Shown in pieces: positions 25,338 through 34,564 of a stretch of DNA of 47,267 bases (positions are counted from its first letter, which is position 1; each line of letters begins with the position of its first letter). The DNA lies in NCBI GenBank assembly GCA_003086435.1, contig QEFD01000235.1:1-47267 (forward strand). The letters are read 5' to 3'. Below the pieces are notes generated by a model. It did not search any database and was not told the DNA's origin. It saw nothing but the letters and a program-made list of their open reading frames with translations. Position numbers and translations under genes: made by a program. The stretch is from Acidianus hospitalis. Lineage in GTDB: Archaea > Thermoproteota > Thermoprotei_A > Sulfolobales > Sulfolobaceae.

Positions 25338-26513
25338 TATCAATGCCGCTGCCTTTCTTGCTTTTTCTTTGGCTTCTTCGACAGTGCTTCCGTTAGCTAA
25401 CACTACTCCCATTCTTCTTTTTTCATAGCTGTAAGGCTTGCCAAATAATCTAACTTGAACACCCGGAATCTCTAAAGCTTTTTCTAAATTAAGATATTTG
25501 GGATTCCACTCTTCTCTCTCAGCTAAAATTACATGAGATGCTGCAGGAGTTAATAACCTAACTTCAGGAGTTGGTAAGCCTAATGCACTTCTCACATGAA
25601 CTTGAAATTCGCTTATATCTTGGCTAGCCATAGTAACCATTCCAGTATCATGAGGTCTAGGAGAAACTTCACTAAAGAGCACTCTATTACCTGATTTTAT
25701 TATTTCTACACCAAAAATTCCTACTCCACCTAATTCTTCTACGACTTTTATTGCATAAGATTTAGCTTTTTCTACAACATCATCTTGAACTGTAGCTGGT
25801 TGCCAAGATTCGACATAATAATAACTAGGTCTTTGATGCTCTACTGGAGGAAAAGTTTTAGTAACTATTCCTTTTCCAGTATTATACCTATAAGTTAAAA
25901 TTGTAAGCTCAGTGTCTATCTTCACGTACTCCTCAACTATAACTCTTTTACTCTTGCCTCTAGCGTGGGATATTGATTCTTTATACGCGTCTTCTATTTC
26001 ATCTTCCCTATTTATTAAAACGTGCCCATGGCCACTGGAACTCATTTCTGGTTTTATAAGACAAGGAAATCCTATGTCTCTACAAGCTTTTCTAACTTCT
26101 TCTGCACTTTCTGCAAAGGCATAGGTCGTCGTTGGAACTTTCAATTTCTCTGCAGCAAGCCTTCGTAATTCTATTCTATTCATGCAAATTTTTACTGCTT
26201 GCGCGTTTGGTATTATCTTATACCCAGAATCTTCAAGGTCAATTAGGGCATCAGTATTAATTGCCTCTATCTCTGTAATAATTCCGTCGGGATTTTCTCT
26301 CTTGACTATAGACTTTAGAGCCGATGGATCCATCATATCTATTACATACTTTCTATGAGCTACGTGCATTGCAGGGGCCATATCGTATCTATCAACAGCA
26401 ACCACTTCTATGCCCATCCTTTGTGCTTCTATCGCTATTTCCTTACCTAACTCTCCGCTTCCTAAGAGCATTAGTTTCTTTGAGCCTTCTAAAAGAGGTG
26501 TTCCGATCTCCAT
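25326..26513 (-). CDS. purT: Formate-dependent phosphoribosylglycinamide formyltransferase 2
   Basis: This 395-residue ATP-grasp enzyme formylates GAR with formate and ATP in purine synthesis. Seen are the N-terminal [21 protein letters not shown], the [13 protein letters not shown] region, the ATP-grasp loop [25 protein letters not shown], and [16 protein letters not shown] carrying Mg-ATP ligands. Length and motifs match the family closely. No other pur genes are adjacent in the window. Confidence 0.92.
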   Translation of the reverse strand: MEIGTPLLEGSKKLMLLGSGELGKEIAIEAQRMGIEVVAVDRYDMAPAMHVAHRKYVIDMMDPSALKSIVKRENPDGIITEIEAINTDALIDLEDSGYKIIPNAQAVKICMNRIELRRLAAEKLKVPTTTYAFAESAEEVRKACRDIGFPCLIKPEMSSSGHGHVLINREDEIEDAYKESISHARGKSKRVIVEEYVKIDTELTILTYRYNTGKGIVTKTFPPVEHQRPSYYYVESWQPATVQDDVVEKAKSYAIKVVEELGGVGIFGVEIIKSGNRVLFSEVSPRPHDTGMVTMASQDISEFQVHVRSALGLPTPEVRLLTPAASHVILAEREEWNPKYLNLEKALEIPGVQVRLFGKPYSYEKRRMGVVLANGSTVEEAKEKARKAAALILVE

Positions 26514-26569
26514 GTATGAAATTACTTAAATAAGATAAAAAATTTGCCTATACATCTTCTATTTTTTCT

Positions 26570-27157
26570 TTAATCAAGTAAATGCAAGTCTATCCATTTG
26601 TAAAGTCTGTTATAATCTTTCATCAGATAGAATAGGCAAATCCAATTTTTAGGTACTCTGCATTTTCCAGAATAAGGAAAGACTATTGCACCATACTTGA
26701 ATTTTTTAGCATATTGTGTTACTTGTTCTAAGTTACTTTCTCTAACTTTAGCTTCTATGGCTATTTTGTTTTCGACTATAAAGTCGGGCTTATTATGAAG
26801 AGAAACTCCTTTTATTGTAGAATATATTTCCTTATTTCTCTCTACACTATACTTTCTAGAGAGAATAGAATATACGTAATCCTCGAATACTTTTCCCAAT
26901 AATTGGTTAAGCCTTATTTTTCTCTCTTTATTAGGATACGCTAAAGCCGATAAAATGTTAACACTAGGATTAATTTCCTTTATTCTATTTATCAAGATTC
27001 TTTCTTCATTATCTACGTAAAACTGCAAATCCGTTATTTCCTTATTTCCTTCAAAAGCTTTAACAAGCCAATTATTAACGTATACTACAATTTTACCGTT
27101 CTTTTCATCTGGTATTAGCAAGCCTTCTTCTGTCTTATTATATTTAAATGCTCTCAC
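26570..27157 (-). CDS. PD-(D/E)XK nuclease-fold protein
   Basis: This 195-residue protein starts at GTG. The nuclease core is visible in its second half: E92 in a helix (GKVFEDYVYSIL), then D125 in KPDFIVENK, and E135/K137 in IAIEAKV, the PD-x-ExK signature. The N-terminal 70 residues are beta rich without a known motif. It could be a DNA repair or restriction-type nuclease; no methyltransferase or other restriction gene is adjacent. It lies divergent to the lipid-kinase-like gene with a 38-base gap. Confidence 0.65.
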   Translation of the reverse strand: MRAFKYNKTEEGLLIPDEKNGKIVVYVNNWLVKAFEGNKEITDLQFYVDNEERILINRIKEINPSVNILSALAYPNKERKIRLNQLLGKVFEDYVYSILSRKYSVERNKEIYSTIKGVSLHNKPDFIVENKIAIEAKVRESNLEQVTQYAKKFKYGAIVFPYSGKCRVPKNWICLFYLMKDYNRLYKWIDLHLLD

Positions 27158-27195
27158 GGCTCAAACTTAATAGTTCTTGGAAATTCTAAAATGTT

Positions 27196-27849
27196 GTGTT
27201 TGTTACTTTAACAGATATAGCGTGGGCAATAGTCCTTACCATATGGGTAATGATAGTTACATTGTATATCTCAAAATATGTTGCTAGAAAAACTACTATT
27301 TACGTTGCTAGAAAAACCATACATATTCTAGGTGGAGGTTTGGTTGCGGTAGTTTCTCCTTTTGTTTTTTCATCACCATTACTTCCAATAATTCTGTCTT
27401 ATTTATTAACTGCATATTTGATTTTCCATAGAGAAAGACAACCACTTAATTGGTTTCAAGATAAAGAAAATAGAGGAGAAGTATGGTTTACTTTCTCTTT
27501 TGGGACAATTTTGTTATTAAGCTGGATCTTGATTAGAAATTTCTGGGATCCTGGATCAAGAGATATTTACGTAGCGTTATTGCCCTTATTTTACATGTCT
27601 TTTGGCGACGGAGTTACTGGCTTAATAAGAAATTATGTATATAAAAGGAGGGTGAAAGGCTGGTGGGGATCTTTAGGGATGTTTATAGTTTCTTCCCTTT
27701 TAGGATATTATTTTCTATCTATTCCAGGCTTAATTTCTGGAATCTTGGCTACTATAGTAGAAAGAATAGGTAAGGTTGACGATAATATTTTAGTTCCTTT
27801 TGTCCCATTTATCTTCTTATATATCACTGTAGTACTTCTTAATCTTTAA
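27196..27849 (+). CDS. DGK1/SEC59/VTE5-like CTP-dependent lipid kinase (dolichol or phytol kinase type)
   Basis: This 217-residue membrane protein with about six helices starts at GTG. Family motifs: [11 protein letters not shown] near 39-49, [37 protein letters not shown] and the late [18 protein letters not shown]. These correspond to the cytidylyltransferase-like CTP-using kinases that phosphorylate dolichol, diacylglycerol or phytol. In archaea a likely role is recycling polyprenol or geranylgeraniol for lipid or glycan synthesis. The 3' end overlaps the next, convergent gene by 33 bases. Confidence 0.7.
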   Translation: MFVTLTDIAWAIVLTIWVMIVTLYISKYVARKTTIYVARKTIHILGGGLVAVVSPFVFSSPLLPIILSYLLTAYLIFHRERQPLNWFQDKENRGEVWFTFSFGTILLLSWILIRNFWDPGSRDIYVALLPLFYMSFGDGVTGLIRNYVYKRRVKGWWGSLGMFIVSSLLGYYFLSIPGLISGILATIVERIGKVDDNILVPFVPFIFLYITVVLLNL

Positions 27850-28449
27850 GAAGTCCTCATAATCAAAGATCTTTAACTTAAGATCTGTAGTATTTATTAT
27901 TATTATTCCATCAATTTTAGCGGACTTCAATGAAAGTAAATTAACATCTAAGCTATTGTGATATTTCCTAATTAACCGCATGAGATTCCTTATTTCATCT
28001 TCGCTTCTTTTCTCTTTATCCTTTAATAGCTCTACAGGTACTGGGGGAATATAGTATGAAGGTACTGCAATGTAAAATTGTGAAGCTAGATTACTATATC
28101 TAGCTATTTTTAAGGCCATTCTGCTCATTAGGAAGTCCTCTTGCTTTCCAGCAAAACTTGGAGGAACGAACCCCGTTTCAACCTCTATTCCCACATCTAT
28201 TCCCTTTATCGCATAAACGTCAATTATCTTGCCATTACTTTCATGCTCTACTGATACTTTGAAACCTTCTTTGATTAAATAAGCTGCTACTATAAGCTCT
28301 AATGCCGAGTGAGTGATATTAACAAATCCTAACTTATGAAAATCTATCAGTCTTTTATATATTTCGTCTATCTGTGGTAAATTTCCGTAATTAGATATTA
28401 TTCTATATTTAATATTATGTAAGTCTTTAGTATAATTATCGCGTTTCAT
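27817..28449 (-). CDS. Endonuclease-like conserved protein of unknown role
   Basis: In this 210-residue protein a helix with E51 ([16 protein letters not shown]) is followed by [29 protein letters not shown], giving an E...D77...E89-x-E91 pattern like a PD-(D/E)XK fold in which the usual lysine is replaced. The C-terminal half is alpha/beta with [16 protein letters not shown]. It may be a nuclease or an inactive relative. The start codon lies only 13 bases downstream of a box C/D sRNA on the same strand, so the two may share a transcript. Archaeal relatives are expected, but I cannot name a family. Confidence 0.55.
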   Translation of the reverse strand: MKRDNYTKDLHNIKYRIISNYGNLPQIDEIYKRLIDFHKLGFVNITHSALELIVAAYLIKEGFKVSVEHESNGKIIDVYAIKGIDVGIEVETGFVPPSFAGKQEDFLMSRMALKIARYSNLASQFYIAVPSYYIPPVPVELLKDKEKRSEDEIRNLMRLIRKYHNSLDVNLLSLKSAKIDGIIIINTTDLKLKIFDYEDFLKIKKYYSDI

Positions 28450-28461
28450 ACGAATTACCTC

Positions 28462-28512
28462 TCAGTCAGGGGAAACGCTCTTCATTCACTCAGCAAACCG
28501 TCACGTCATCAT
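28462..28512 (-). ncRNA. Box C/D guide sRNA
   Basis: Read on the minus strand the order is C box ATGATGA (28512-28506), a 12-base guide CGTGACGGTTTG, D' box CTGA (28493-28490), a C'-like GTGAATGA (28489-28482), a second 12-base guide AGAGCGTTTCCC, and D box CTGA (28469-28466), followed directly by another CTGA (28465-28462). Two guides of exactly 12 bases and full C, D' and D boxes are the hallmark of archaeal 2'-O-methylation guides assembled with L7Ae, Nop5 and fibrillarin. By the D+5 rule the guides would methylate a C in a CAAACC context and an A in a GGGAA context; I could not place these in rRNA or tRNA from memory. The gap here (28450-28553) contains no open frame. Confidence 0.8.
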
Positions 28513-28553
28513 ATTCAACTAACTTTAACAACTCTGAAAATAAAATCATTTTC

Positions 28554-28988
28554 ATGTTAAGTTTCTTAGTTGGTTCTCCTGCTCCATCTTGGTATGATTT
28601 AAAAGATATCTTTGAAGATTATAGGAGCGTAGCTGTTTACGTTGATGATAGGGGTAATATAGAAATGATAAAAGTCAGTAGCCTTGATGACTGTTTTTTA
28701 CCAACTTCAGTATTAGTTAATCCGGCATATTTGAAAAAATTAAAGCCTTACTATATAAAATTACCTAATTTCGTAGCATTTCCAATATTTAGCCTTAAAA
28801 TATTAAGAAAAATGATAGAAATGAAATATTGGAGAGCTATAGAATATTATTCTGGGAATGAATTCATAGGTGGTTGGGTGTTATACGATTGTAAGAATTG
28901 TGAAGAAAAACAAATGTTACATTTGCAAGTTACTGCTAATAACGATGAAGAACTTTACTTAAAGCACCTCTCAATTTACAATTCATGA
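28554..28988 (+). CDS. Hypothetical protein
   Basis: This 144-residue protein has no recognised family. It contains two CxxC-like cysteines in [10 protein letters not shown] near residues 116-119 and one further cysteine in DDCFLP, alternating strands in the first half, and a basic helix [18 protein letters not shown]. There is no membrane segment or signal peptide. It starts at ATG and is divergent from the sRNA/27817-28449 unit. It overlaps the flavoprotein gene tail-to-tail by 13 bases. Codon use matches the neighbours. Confidence 0.5.
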   Translation: MLSFLVGSPAPSWYDLKDIFEDYRSVAVYVDDRGNIEMIKVSSLDDCFLPTSVLVNPAYLKKLKPYYIKLPNFVAFPIFSLKILRKMIEMKYWRAIEYYSGNEFIGGWVLYDCKNCEEKQMLHLQVTANNDEELYLKHLSIYNS

Positions 28989-29956
28989 GGTTCTTTTCCT
29001 ATCTTAAAGTCCTTTACTCCATTGAACCTATCTACAATGTAATCCTTGTCTTCTTCTCCTTTAGTTATAAAATTAAAAAGTAATCTTGCGACTCCTGGTC
29101 CAACTTCTGCACCGTAACCGTCAAATCCACCTATGAAATATAAATTGTCTAATAATCTTCCATAAGCAGGTCTCATGTCAGGAGTTCCTTCGCAGAACTC
29201 TCCAGAAGTATAGATAACCCTTAATTTTCCTAGTCTTTTTCTAGCCCTACTCATAACCTCTTCTGGGTCAACTTTTATCCTTTGGCAAGGTTTAGCCTCT
29301 ATAGTCTCTCCATCACCTATGATTGCAGTTCTAATTCCTAAGCCTAAAAATGGCCTTGAATAAAAATTTAATTCGTAATCATAAACAAACATTCTATCTA
29401 ATTTACTATCTTGAGTTAAAGTGAGGGATGCCCAGCAATAATAACTCTTAGTAGGTACACTAAAAATTTGGCTATTCCAAGGGCCCGCTGCAAGGATTAT
29501 AATATCCGATTCAATATATTTGTCATTAACTTTCGCTATTGCACTGTTTCCTTTTTTAATAACTGAAGCTTTCTCTTTAATTATTGGCACCCCGTCTATC
29601 ATTCTCTTAATATAAACTAGTCTATCTCCTCCTACAGCGTAAATTCCTTTTGAGTTAAAGATAATTTTCTCTTCAATCTTCACTCCATACTCTTCCCATA
29701 GCTTAATTAATTTCTCATCAATTTTTCCTATAGTAAAAGAGGGAAATTCCTTTGTTTCAATATTAAATTCATTGTAAAAATCTAAAGCTAACTTTGATAG
29801 ATAAACGTCTTTATCCACTAGAAGCAAAGAGTGAATCAAACTAGGAAAGATTCTTCTAACTCTTGGATCTATAACCTTTACGTTATGGCCTGCCTTTTTG
29901 AACATATAATAAAGTGAACTTCCTGCTATTCCAGAGCCTATTATTGTTACTTTCAA
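28976..29956 (-). CDS. FAD-dependent oxidoreductase (DAO/glycine-oxidase-like)
   Basis: This protein of about 326 residues has the dinucleotide-binding [19 protein letters not shown] at its start, the second FAD motif [12 protein letters not shown], and the C-terminal DAO motif [32 protein letters not shown]. The family oxidises D-amino acids, glycine, sarcosine or glycerol phosphate, so the substrate is open. TTG 29956 is chosen as start because the TATA-like gattttaaatatta on the minus strand is about 27 bases upstream and the upstream residues (from ATG 29992) are not conserved-looking. It is divergent from the nucleotidyltransferase gene. Confidence 0.75.
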   Translation of the reverse strand: MKVTIIGSGIAGSSLYYMFKKAGHNVKVIDPRVRRIFPSLIHSLLLVDKDVYLSKLALDFYNEFNIETKEFPSFTIGKIDEKLIKLWEEYGVKIEEKIIFNSKGIYAVGGDRLVYIKRMIDGVPIIKEKASVIKKGNSAIAKVNDKYIESDIIILAAGPWNSQIFSVPTKSYYCWASLTLTQDSKLDRMFVYDYELNFYSRPFLGLGIRTAIIGDGETIEAKPCQRIKVDPEEVMSRARKRLGKLRVIYTSGEFCEGTPDMRPAYGRLLDNLYFIGGFDGYGAEVGPGVARLLFNFITKGEEDKDYIVDRFNGVKDFKIGKEPHEL

Positions 29957-29976
29957 CAAAGAAAACGCTAAGTTAT

Positions 29977-29990
29977 TAATATTTAAAATC
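29977..29990 (-). promoter_or_regulatory. TATA box of the flavoprotein gene
   Basis: On the minus strand gattttaaatatta is placed for a leaderless start at TTG 29956. The region also serves the divergent ATG at 29997, so the two promoters overlap. Confidence 0.45.
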
Positions 29991-29996
29991 ATCTAA

Positions 29997-30779
29997 ATGA
30001 TAACAGAAGGATATTTTGTCAAATACAAGGGCGTAATATGGGCAGTGAAAGGATGCTACCACCCAGAAGGTTATGTAGTTGCAGTACCGCGTAAATTAGG
30101 TGAGAAAAAAATAAAGAAAATGAGTGAATCAATCCAGTTAGTTAAGGAAAAGTTTCCTCAATTGTTAAAATACGTTGACGAAATAGGTTTTGAAGTTCCG
30201 TTATTGTCCTTATCTGAGGTGGAAGTATTAGACCCTTTTAAAGTTTCTATATCTCAATTTAATGATTTTATAAATAATTTCCTAGATGTTGGAATAACGG
30301 GAAGTTATCTATATGAAGGAAAAGGAAATGATCTAGATTTAATTTCTTTTAATAGTAAAAATTACTATATACTAATGGATATGAGAAAAAGGGGAATAAC
30401 ATCACCTTTAGTAGAAGTGAAAGATAATGAAATTGAAGGACTTTCAAAACAGGATTTTTTGCGTTTGAAAGTTAAGAGAGTTCTAGAGGGAAAGTATAAA
30501 GGAATTCCCTATACTTTTAAAATAGTTGAATGTGAAGATTTTGGAAAAGTAATTAGGAAAAGTAAGTTTGAAGGAATAGTAAAAATTGATAAAGCATTAA
30601 AGCCATTTTCCTTGCCCGTTAAATATCTCACAGAAGAAGGTTATATTCTCACTAGTTTTAGGACTAGATATACTGAATTGGAAGAAGGACTAAGGCTTTA
30701 TATTAAGGGGACTCTACTCTCTAGAGAGAATTTTGAAGACTTAGATCTAGACATTGCTCAAGTAGTAAAAATTATGTAG
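29997..30779 (+). CDS. Nucleotidyltransferase-fold protein
   Basis: This 260-residue protein has, in the middle, GITGSYLYEGKGNDLDLISF, which is the GS...DxD signature of the pol-beta-like minimal nucleotidyltransferase fold (G-S followed by two acidic residues). The surrounding sequence resembles the archaeal conserved COG1665 proteins, as far as I remember them. The N-terminal 90 residues and the C-terminal strands have no other motif. The target molecule is unknown. It lies 20 bases upstream of moaB, in the same direction, so the two may be co-transcribed. Confidence 0.6.
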   Translation: MITEGYFVKYKGVIWAVKGCYHPEGYVVAVPRKLGEKKIKKMSESIQLVKEKFPQLLKYVDEIGFEVPLLSLSEVEVLDPFKVSISQFNDFINNFLDVGITGSYLYEGKGNDLDLISFNSKNYYILMDMRKRGITSPLVEVKDNEIEGLSKQDFLRLKVKRVLEGKYKGIPYTFKIVECEDFGKVIRKSKFEGIVKIDKALKPFSLPVKYLTEEGYILTSFRTRYTELEEGLRLYIKGTLLSRENFEDLDLDIAQVVKIM

Positions 30780-30799
30780 GAGTGGGTATATAATTATGT

Positions 30800-31336
30800 A
30801 TGTCTGCACACAAACAACATAGAGAAATGGCTCCAAAAGTTCTAAACTTTTTCGTAATAACCATAAGTACTTCAAGATATGAGAAAATGCAGAAAAAAGA
30901 GCCGATAGTAGATGAATCTGGAGATATAATTAAACAGGAAATAATCACTTCCGGCCACAAGTTAGTAGGATATTCATTAGTACCTGACGATAAAGTAAAA
31001 ATTTTAAAGGCGTTCGCAGAGGCATTAGACAATCCTGAGGTTGATGTTATAGTATCTACTGGTGGTACAGGTTATTCCAAAACTGATGTCACTGTAGAAA
31101 CTTTAAGAGGAATATTTGATAGAGAAGTTGAAGGTTTTGGCGAAGTGTTTAGATTCTTAAGTTATGAAGACCCGCAAGTTAGATCTGCAGCCTATCTAAG
31201 TAAAGCTACTGCAGGAATAATTAAAGATAAGGTTATTTATGCGCTACCTGGCTCCCCAGATGCTGTAAAATTAGCTATGGAGAAATTAATCTTGCCTGAG
31301 GCCCCACACTTAGTCTTTATCGCTAGATCTAAGTAG
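30800..31336 (+). CDS. moaB: Molybdopterin adenylyltransferase (MoaB/MogA family)
   Basis: This 178-residue protein activates molybdopterin with ATP before metal insertion. Seen are the N-terminal [15 protein letters not shown], the G-G-T-G loop [33 protein letters not shown] with the conserved acidic residue, and [14 protein letters not shown]. Length and motifs fit archaeal MoaB. The ATG at 30800 is preceded by AGGAG about 20 bases upstream. The molybdopterin oxidoreductase at 45283-47031 is a potential user of the cofactor. Confidence 0.88.
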   Translation: MSAHKQHREMAPKVLNFFVITISTSRYEKMQKKEPIVDESGDIIKQEIITSGHKLVGYSLVPDDKVKILKAFAEALDNPEVDVIVSTGGTGYSKTDVTVETLRGIFDREVEGFGEVFRFLSYEDPQVRSAAYLSKATAGIIKDKVIYALPGSPDAVKLAMEKLILPEAPHLVFIARSK

Positions 31337-33169
31337 TTTCTCTATTTCATTTTTAACTAAGCTCTTTATGCTTTCATTTTTAAACTCTAGCTTATCCATA
31401 TTTAGATAATAGTAAAGTATCTCAAAATAATTTTTACTCAGTAATACTTTATCTATAGCTTCAGAAAATATTTTTTCGTAAAGTTTTGGCTCTATTTCTT
31501 TGTACCATTCTGCATCTTCCAATACCCTATCTAGAGTTGAAAGTGTTTCAGAAATTTCTGTATGAAGCTTATTAGCGTCAGACATATCCAGGTTTATATT
31601 TAATAAGTCAATATAACTTTTAATTCCAAGTTTTTTAGCAGCTAGTGGACATAATGTAATTTCTGCATTAACCTTATTTTCTCCATAACCTTCATTGTTA
31701 GCTAAATTTAGCATTTCGTACGAACAACCGTAGAATTTCTGCTCCGAGTAAAAACAAGGAAAATGCACTTTTTTACCTTCCATTAATGGTTTAACAATAT
31801 TTTCTAACATAGAGTATGCGAAAGTTATGTCTAGAATTTTTACAGATTTTAATACAATTAAATATCTGGCTTCTTCTGGAGTCAATGTAATAATTTCATC
31901 AACGTTTTCCAAAAGTTTTCTAGCATTTTCAAGATTAATCTGGCCTTTAACTATCTTATCTATGGGGTCAGGAAGTGTTATTACACCTAGCTTTACTCCT
32001 CTTAGTGAGAAGTATTTTATTAGCTTTAACGCATCTTCAAGCAAATTGTCAGAAATTGCAGTTAGGATTATACTTTTTTTAGATGGAAAAGTAAGTTGGA
32101 CATTAGGCACTTTACTGTTTAAAGCAGATTTTTGTTTTAGTAAATTGACAATATTTAGATCAACTGGGCATACTTCTTCACAAATGCCGCATAAATGGCA
32201 ATTACTTACCTGGGCTTCTTTTCCTATTGTCGACAATACAAAGAAACCTAAAGGTGAGAAAACAATTGAACCTCTCTGATAACTATGTGGGCACACGTTC
32301 ACGCATTTACCGCATAAGATACAACCATTAAATTTATCAAGAGCATATTCCTGACTTGTTGAAGGAATATTTAATTTCACATCTGACGAGATGACATAAT
32401 AAACTGAGTTTCCTCTAAAAGTAAAATATGCATATTTAGAATTTTTTAGTAAATCAAAAGAAATATTTTGTAAGTTTGTTTTGCCTATATAAATGTACTT
32501 GCCTATACTAGATAGTTCAGGGTAAAATGGTGACGTAGCTGAAAAGCCGTCTATATACCTCTTTACTAAAATTTCTCTAACTTGCGTATATGAAACTATT
32601 AGTCTAGTTCCTTCATTATCTTTAATTAGTGAAATATCTCTGAAGGGTAATATATTTTCTGAAAGTAAAGATTTAGCTTTTGATAATACTATATCTTCTG
32701 ATCCAGTATATTGTTTAAAAATTAATGGTTTATTTTCCTTTTTTATATATACCGCATAAATGATTCCTCCTTTGTATTTACCCGTATATTTTTCTCCATT
32801 TAAATATGCCTCAACAGTGACTCTATTAGCTAATTCTCCGAATTCGTTATATCCAAAGCCTTCATCTCCAAGGCTAATTGTTCCACCTACGGAGAAGTCC
32901 ATTATGCTCCAAAGCTCTGGAGAATAACCAATTATATCTCTCCATTTAGTTCCTGCGAGAACTTTAATCGAATCTCCTAGATCTTCCACTCCCTTAAGTT
33001 CTGACAAATCTGCTACTATATTTGATGTAACGTTACCTCGAAGTAGTTCATATTTAGCTTCAACATTATTAGGTAAATTTCTGATATCTTCTTCTCTAGT
33101 AATTTTAATGTATTTATCAATATTTTTTGATGTAATTGATGAGTAAAATAAGCTTTCTAATGATTCCAT
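31310..33169 (-). CDS. FAD-linked oxidase / 2x[4Fe-4S] fusion protein (GlcD/D-lactate dehydrogenase-like)
   Basis: This 619-residue fusion has a short FAD_binding_4-like domain at residues 40-210 ([34 protein letters not shown]). Two ferredoxin clusters follow at C283-C286-C289-C293 and C324-C327-C330-C334. The C-terminal 280 residues resemble the cysteine-rich (CCG-like) domain of lactate/glycolate oxidases, with CF, GCSYEM and [10 protein letters not shown] but only scattered cysteines. The order matches membrane-associated 2-hydroxyacid dehydrogenases that feed electrons to quinone. The FAD domain is smaller than in GlcD, so the flavin may be absent. The gene overlaps moaB tail-to-tail by 27 bases. 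Confidence 0.65.
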   Translation of the reverse strand: MESLESLFYSSITSKNIDKYIKITREEDIRNLPNNVEAKYELLRGNVTSNIVADLSELKGVEDLGDSIKVLAGTKWRDIIGYSPELWSIMDFSVGGTISLGDEGFGYNEFGELANRVTVEAYLNGEKYTGKYKGGIIYAVYIKKENKPLIFKQYTGSEDIVLSKAKSLLSENILPFRDISLIKDNEGTRLIVSYTQVREILVKRYIDGFSATSPFYPELSSIGKYIYIGKTNLQNISFDLLKNSKYAYFTFRGNSVYYVISSDVKLNIPSTSQEYALDKFNGCILCGKCVNVCPHSYQRGSIVFSPLGFFVLSTIGKEAQVSNCHLCGICEEVCPVDLNIVNLLKQKSALNSKVPNVQLTFPSKKSIILTAISDNLLEDALKLIKYFSLRGVKLGVITLPDPIDKIVKGQINLENARKLLENVDEIITLTPEEARYLIVLKSVKILDITFAYSMLENIVKPLMEGKKVHFPCFYSEQKFYGCSYEMLNLANNEGYGENKVNAEITLCPLAAKKLGIKSYIDLLNINLDMSDANKLHTEISETLSTLDRVLEDAEWYKEIEPKLYEKIFSEAIDKVLLSKNYFEILYYYLNMDKLEFKNESIKSLVKNEIEKLLRSSDKD

Positions 33170-33267
33170 AAAAAAGTAATTCTAAAACACTGCTAATAAT
33201 TTATCTTTTATGCGCTACGTAATACTACAGCTGTTTTAAACTTGCAATGAATAAGCGAAGAAGGTAA

Positions 33268-33279
33268 TTTTTATTTTTA
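33268..33279 (+). promoter_or_regulatory. TATA box of the 33299 glycosyltransferase gene
   Basis: tttttattttta lies about 26 bases before the ATG at 33299. The rest of the 129-base gap (33170-33298) shows no gene or sRNA. Confidence 0.4.
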
Positions 33280-33298
33280 GATTTAAGCCTCCTATTTA

Positions 33299-34564
33299 AT
33301 GAGAATTCTTTTACATTCATATTTACTGGAGGCTGGTAGTGGTGGAGTAAAAAGGAATAGAGAAGTTATTAAATACTGGAAAAAATATGTCGATGAAATA
33401 ATATATGTTCCTCTTTTAGGAGACATGAGAAGAGCGTCTGAAGACGATGAATTTAGGAAGAAAATGTACAATGAAATTAAATCATTAGGCCTTGAAATTC
33501 CAGAGAAGGTAAGTGAAGTCATAGATAGTGAAGTTATAAAAAGAGTTCCTATAAATATGTCTAAATTAAAATTTGATCTATATAGTAATACTACTCAATA
33601 TAAAATTAATTCTGAAATTTCTAAGATAATGGGTAAAATTGATGCCGATATATATTATGCGCAACAAGAATTTCCTCAAATGGTAGACTTTCTAACAAAA
33701 ATTGCAAAAAATAGGAACGTCGGTGCATTGATTCATATCGAGAATTTCCTTGGATCATTAACTGAAGATTTCTCTCATTTTTACAAGGCATATAGTTCAA
33801 TGGGATTAAGCGGGATTATGTACGCATTTTATGTAACATTCTTAAGATCATATCCTAGGAGGAGAAAATGGGTAGAGTTAATAAACAGTAGAAAAGTAAA
33901 GTTTGCTTTTTCAGTTTCAGAACCTTTAGCAGAAATATATCCGTTTATGAGAAAAATCTACACTGGAGTGCTAAAGCCCGGCAATGCATTCGACAAGAAG
34001 CTTTTAGACTTTAGAGATAAAGGAAAGGAAGATTACTCTGTGTTTTATGCCAGGTTAAGTCCATCAAAAGGTGTGTTAGAACTTTTAAAAATATGGAGAA
34101 AAATTGATGAAAATAAAAAATTAATAGTAATGGGAAAATTTTCTGACAAAAAAGTAGAAAAACTTTTTATGAAAAATAAACCAAAAAATGTGGAATACTT
34201 AGGTTTTGTTTCTCAAGATAAGCTAATAGACGTCGTAAGTAAAGCAAAAGTCTTAGTTTATCCTTCTCATTTTGACTCTTTTTCTTTAGTAATTTTGGAA
34301 TCCTTAGCTTTAGGTACTCCAGTCATAGCATATAAAATACCAGGAATAAGAAGCATATACGAAGGGCTTAACGCCGTAAAATTAGTTAAAGAGGGTGATT
34401 TAGCTCAATTTAGACAAGAAATAAGAAAAATTTATGATATGCCAACCAAAGAATATGAAGACTTAATAAATGATAAGAAATTATGGGAGTTCTTATATGA
34501 ACATTCAAGCTGGGAGAAAGTTGCACTAAATGAATTAGAGGAGCTGAAAAAAGTAGTTAACTAA
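33299..34564 (+). CDS. GT4-family glycosyltransferase
   Basis: This 421-residue glycosyltransferase has a GT-B fold, with an N-terminal acceptor domain ([19 protein letters not shown]) and a C-terminal nucleotide-sugar domain (about 230-400) with [34 protein letters not shown] and the motif [21 protein letters not shown]. The usual EX7E motif has aspartate instead of the first glutamate. It is a paralogue of the 40072-41304 protein, sharing PGNAFD, GKEDY, LGFV, LALGTPV and a C-terminal HSSW. It is likely part of surface-glycan or lipid-linked oligosaccharide synthesis. Confidence 0.8.
   Translation: MRILLHSYLLEAGSGGVKRNREVIKYWKKYVDEIIYVPLLGDMRRASEDDEFRKKMYNEIKSLGLEIPEKVSEVIDSEVIKRVPINMSKLKFDLYSNTTQYKINSEISKIMGKIDADIYYAQQEFPQMVDFLTKIAKNRNVGALIHIENFLGSLTEDFSHFYKAYSSMGLSGIMYAFYVTFLRSYPRRRKWVELINSRKVKFAFSVSEPLAEIYPFMRKIYTGVLKPGNAFDKKLLDFRDKGKEDYSVFYARLSPSKGVLELLKIWRKIDENKKLIVMGKFSDKKVEKLFMKNKPKNVEYLGFVSQDKLIDVVSKAKVLVYPSHFDSFSLVILESLALGTPVIAYKIPGIRSIYEGLNAVKLVKEGDLAQFRQEIRKIYDMPTKEYEDLINDKKLWEFLYEHSSWEKVALNELEELKKVVN

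Noticed and set aside
31827..32279. Open frame of 150 codons opposite the FAD/iron-sulfur gene
   Set aside because: Overlaps the two ferredoxin motifs on the opposite strand completely; serine/leucine-rich composition typical of an antisense shadow.
33170..33298. 129-base gap checked for an sRNA or small gene
   Set aside because: No C/D boxes in order and no open frame; only promoter-like AT-rich sequence before the glycosyltransferase gene.
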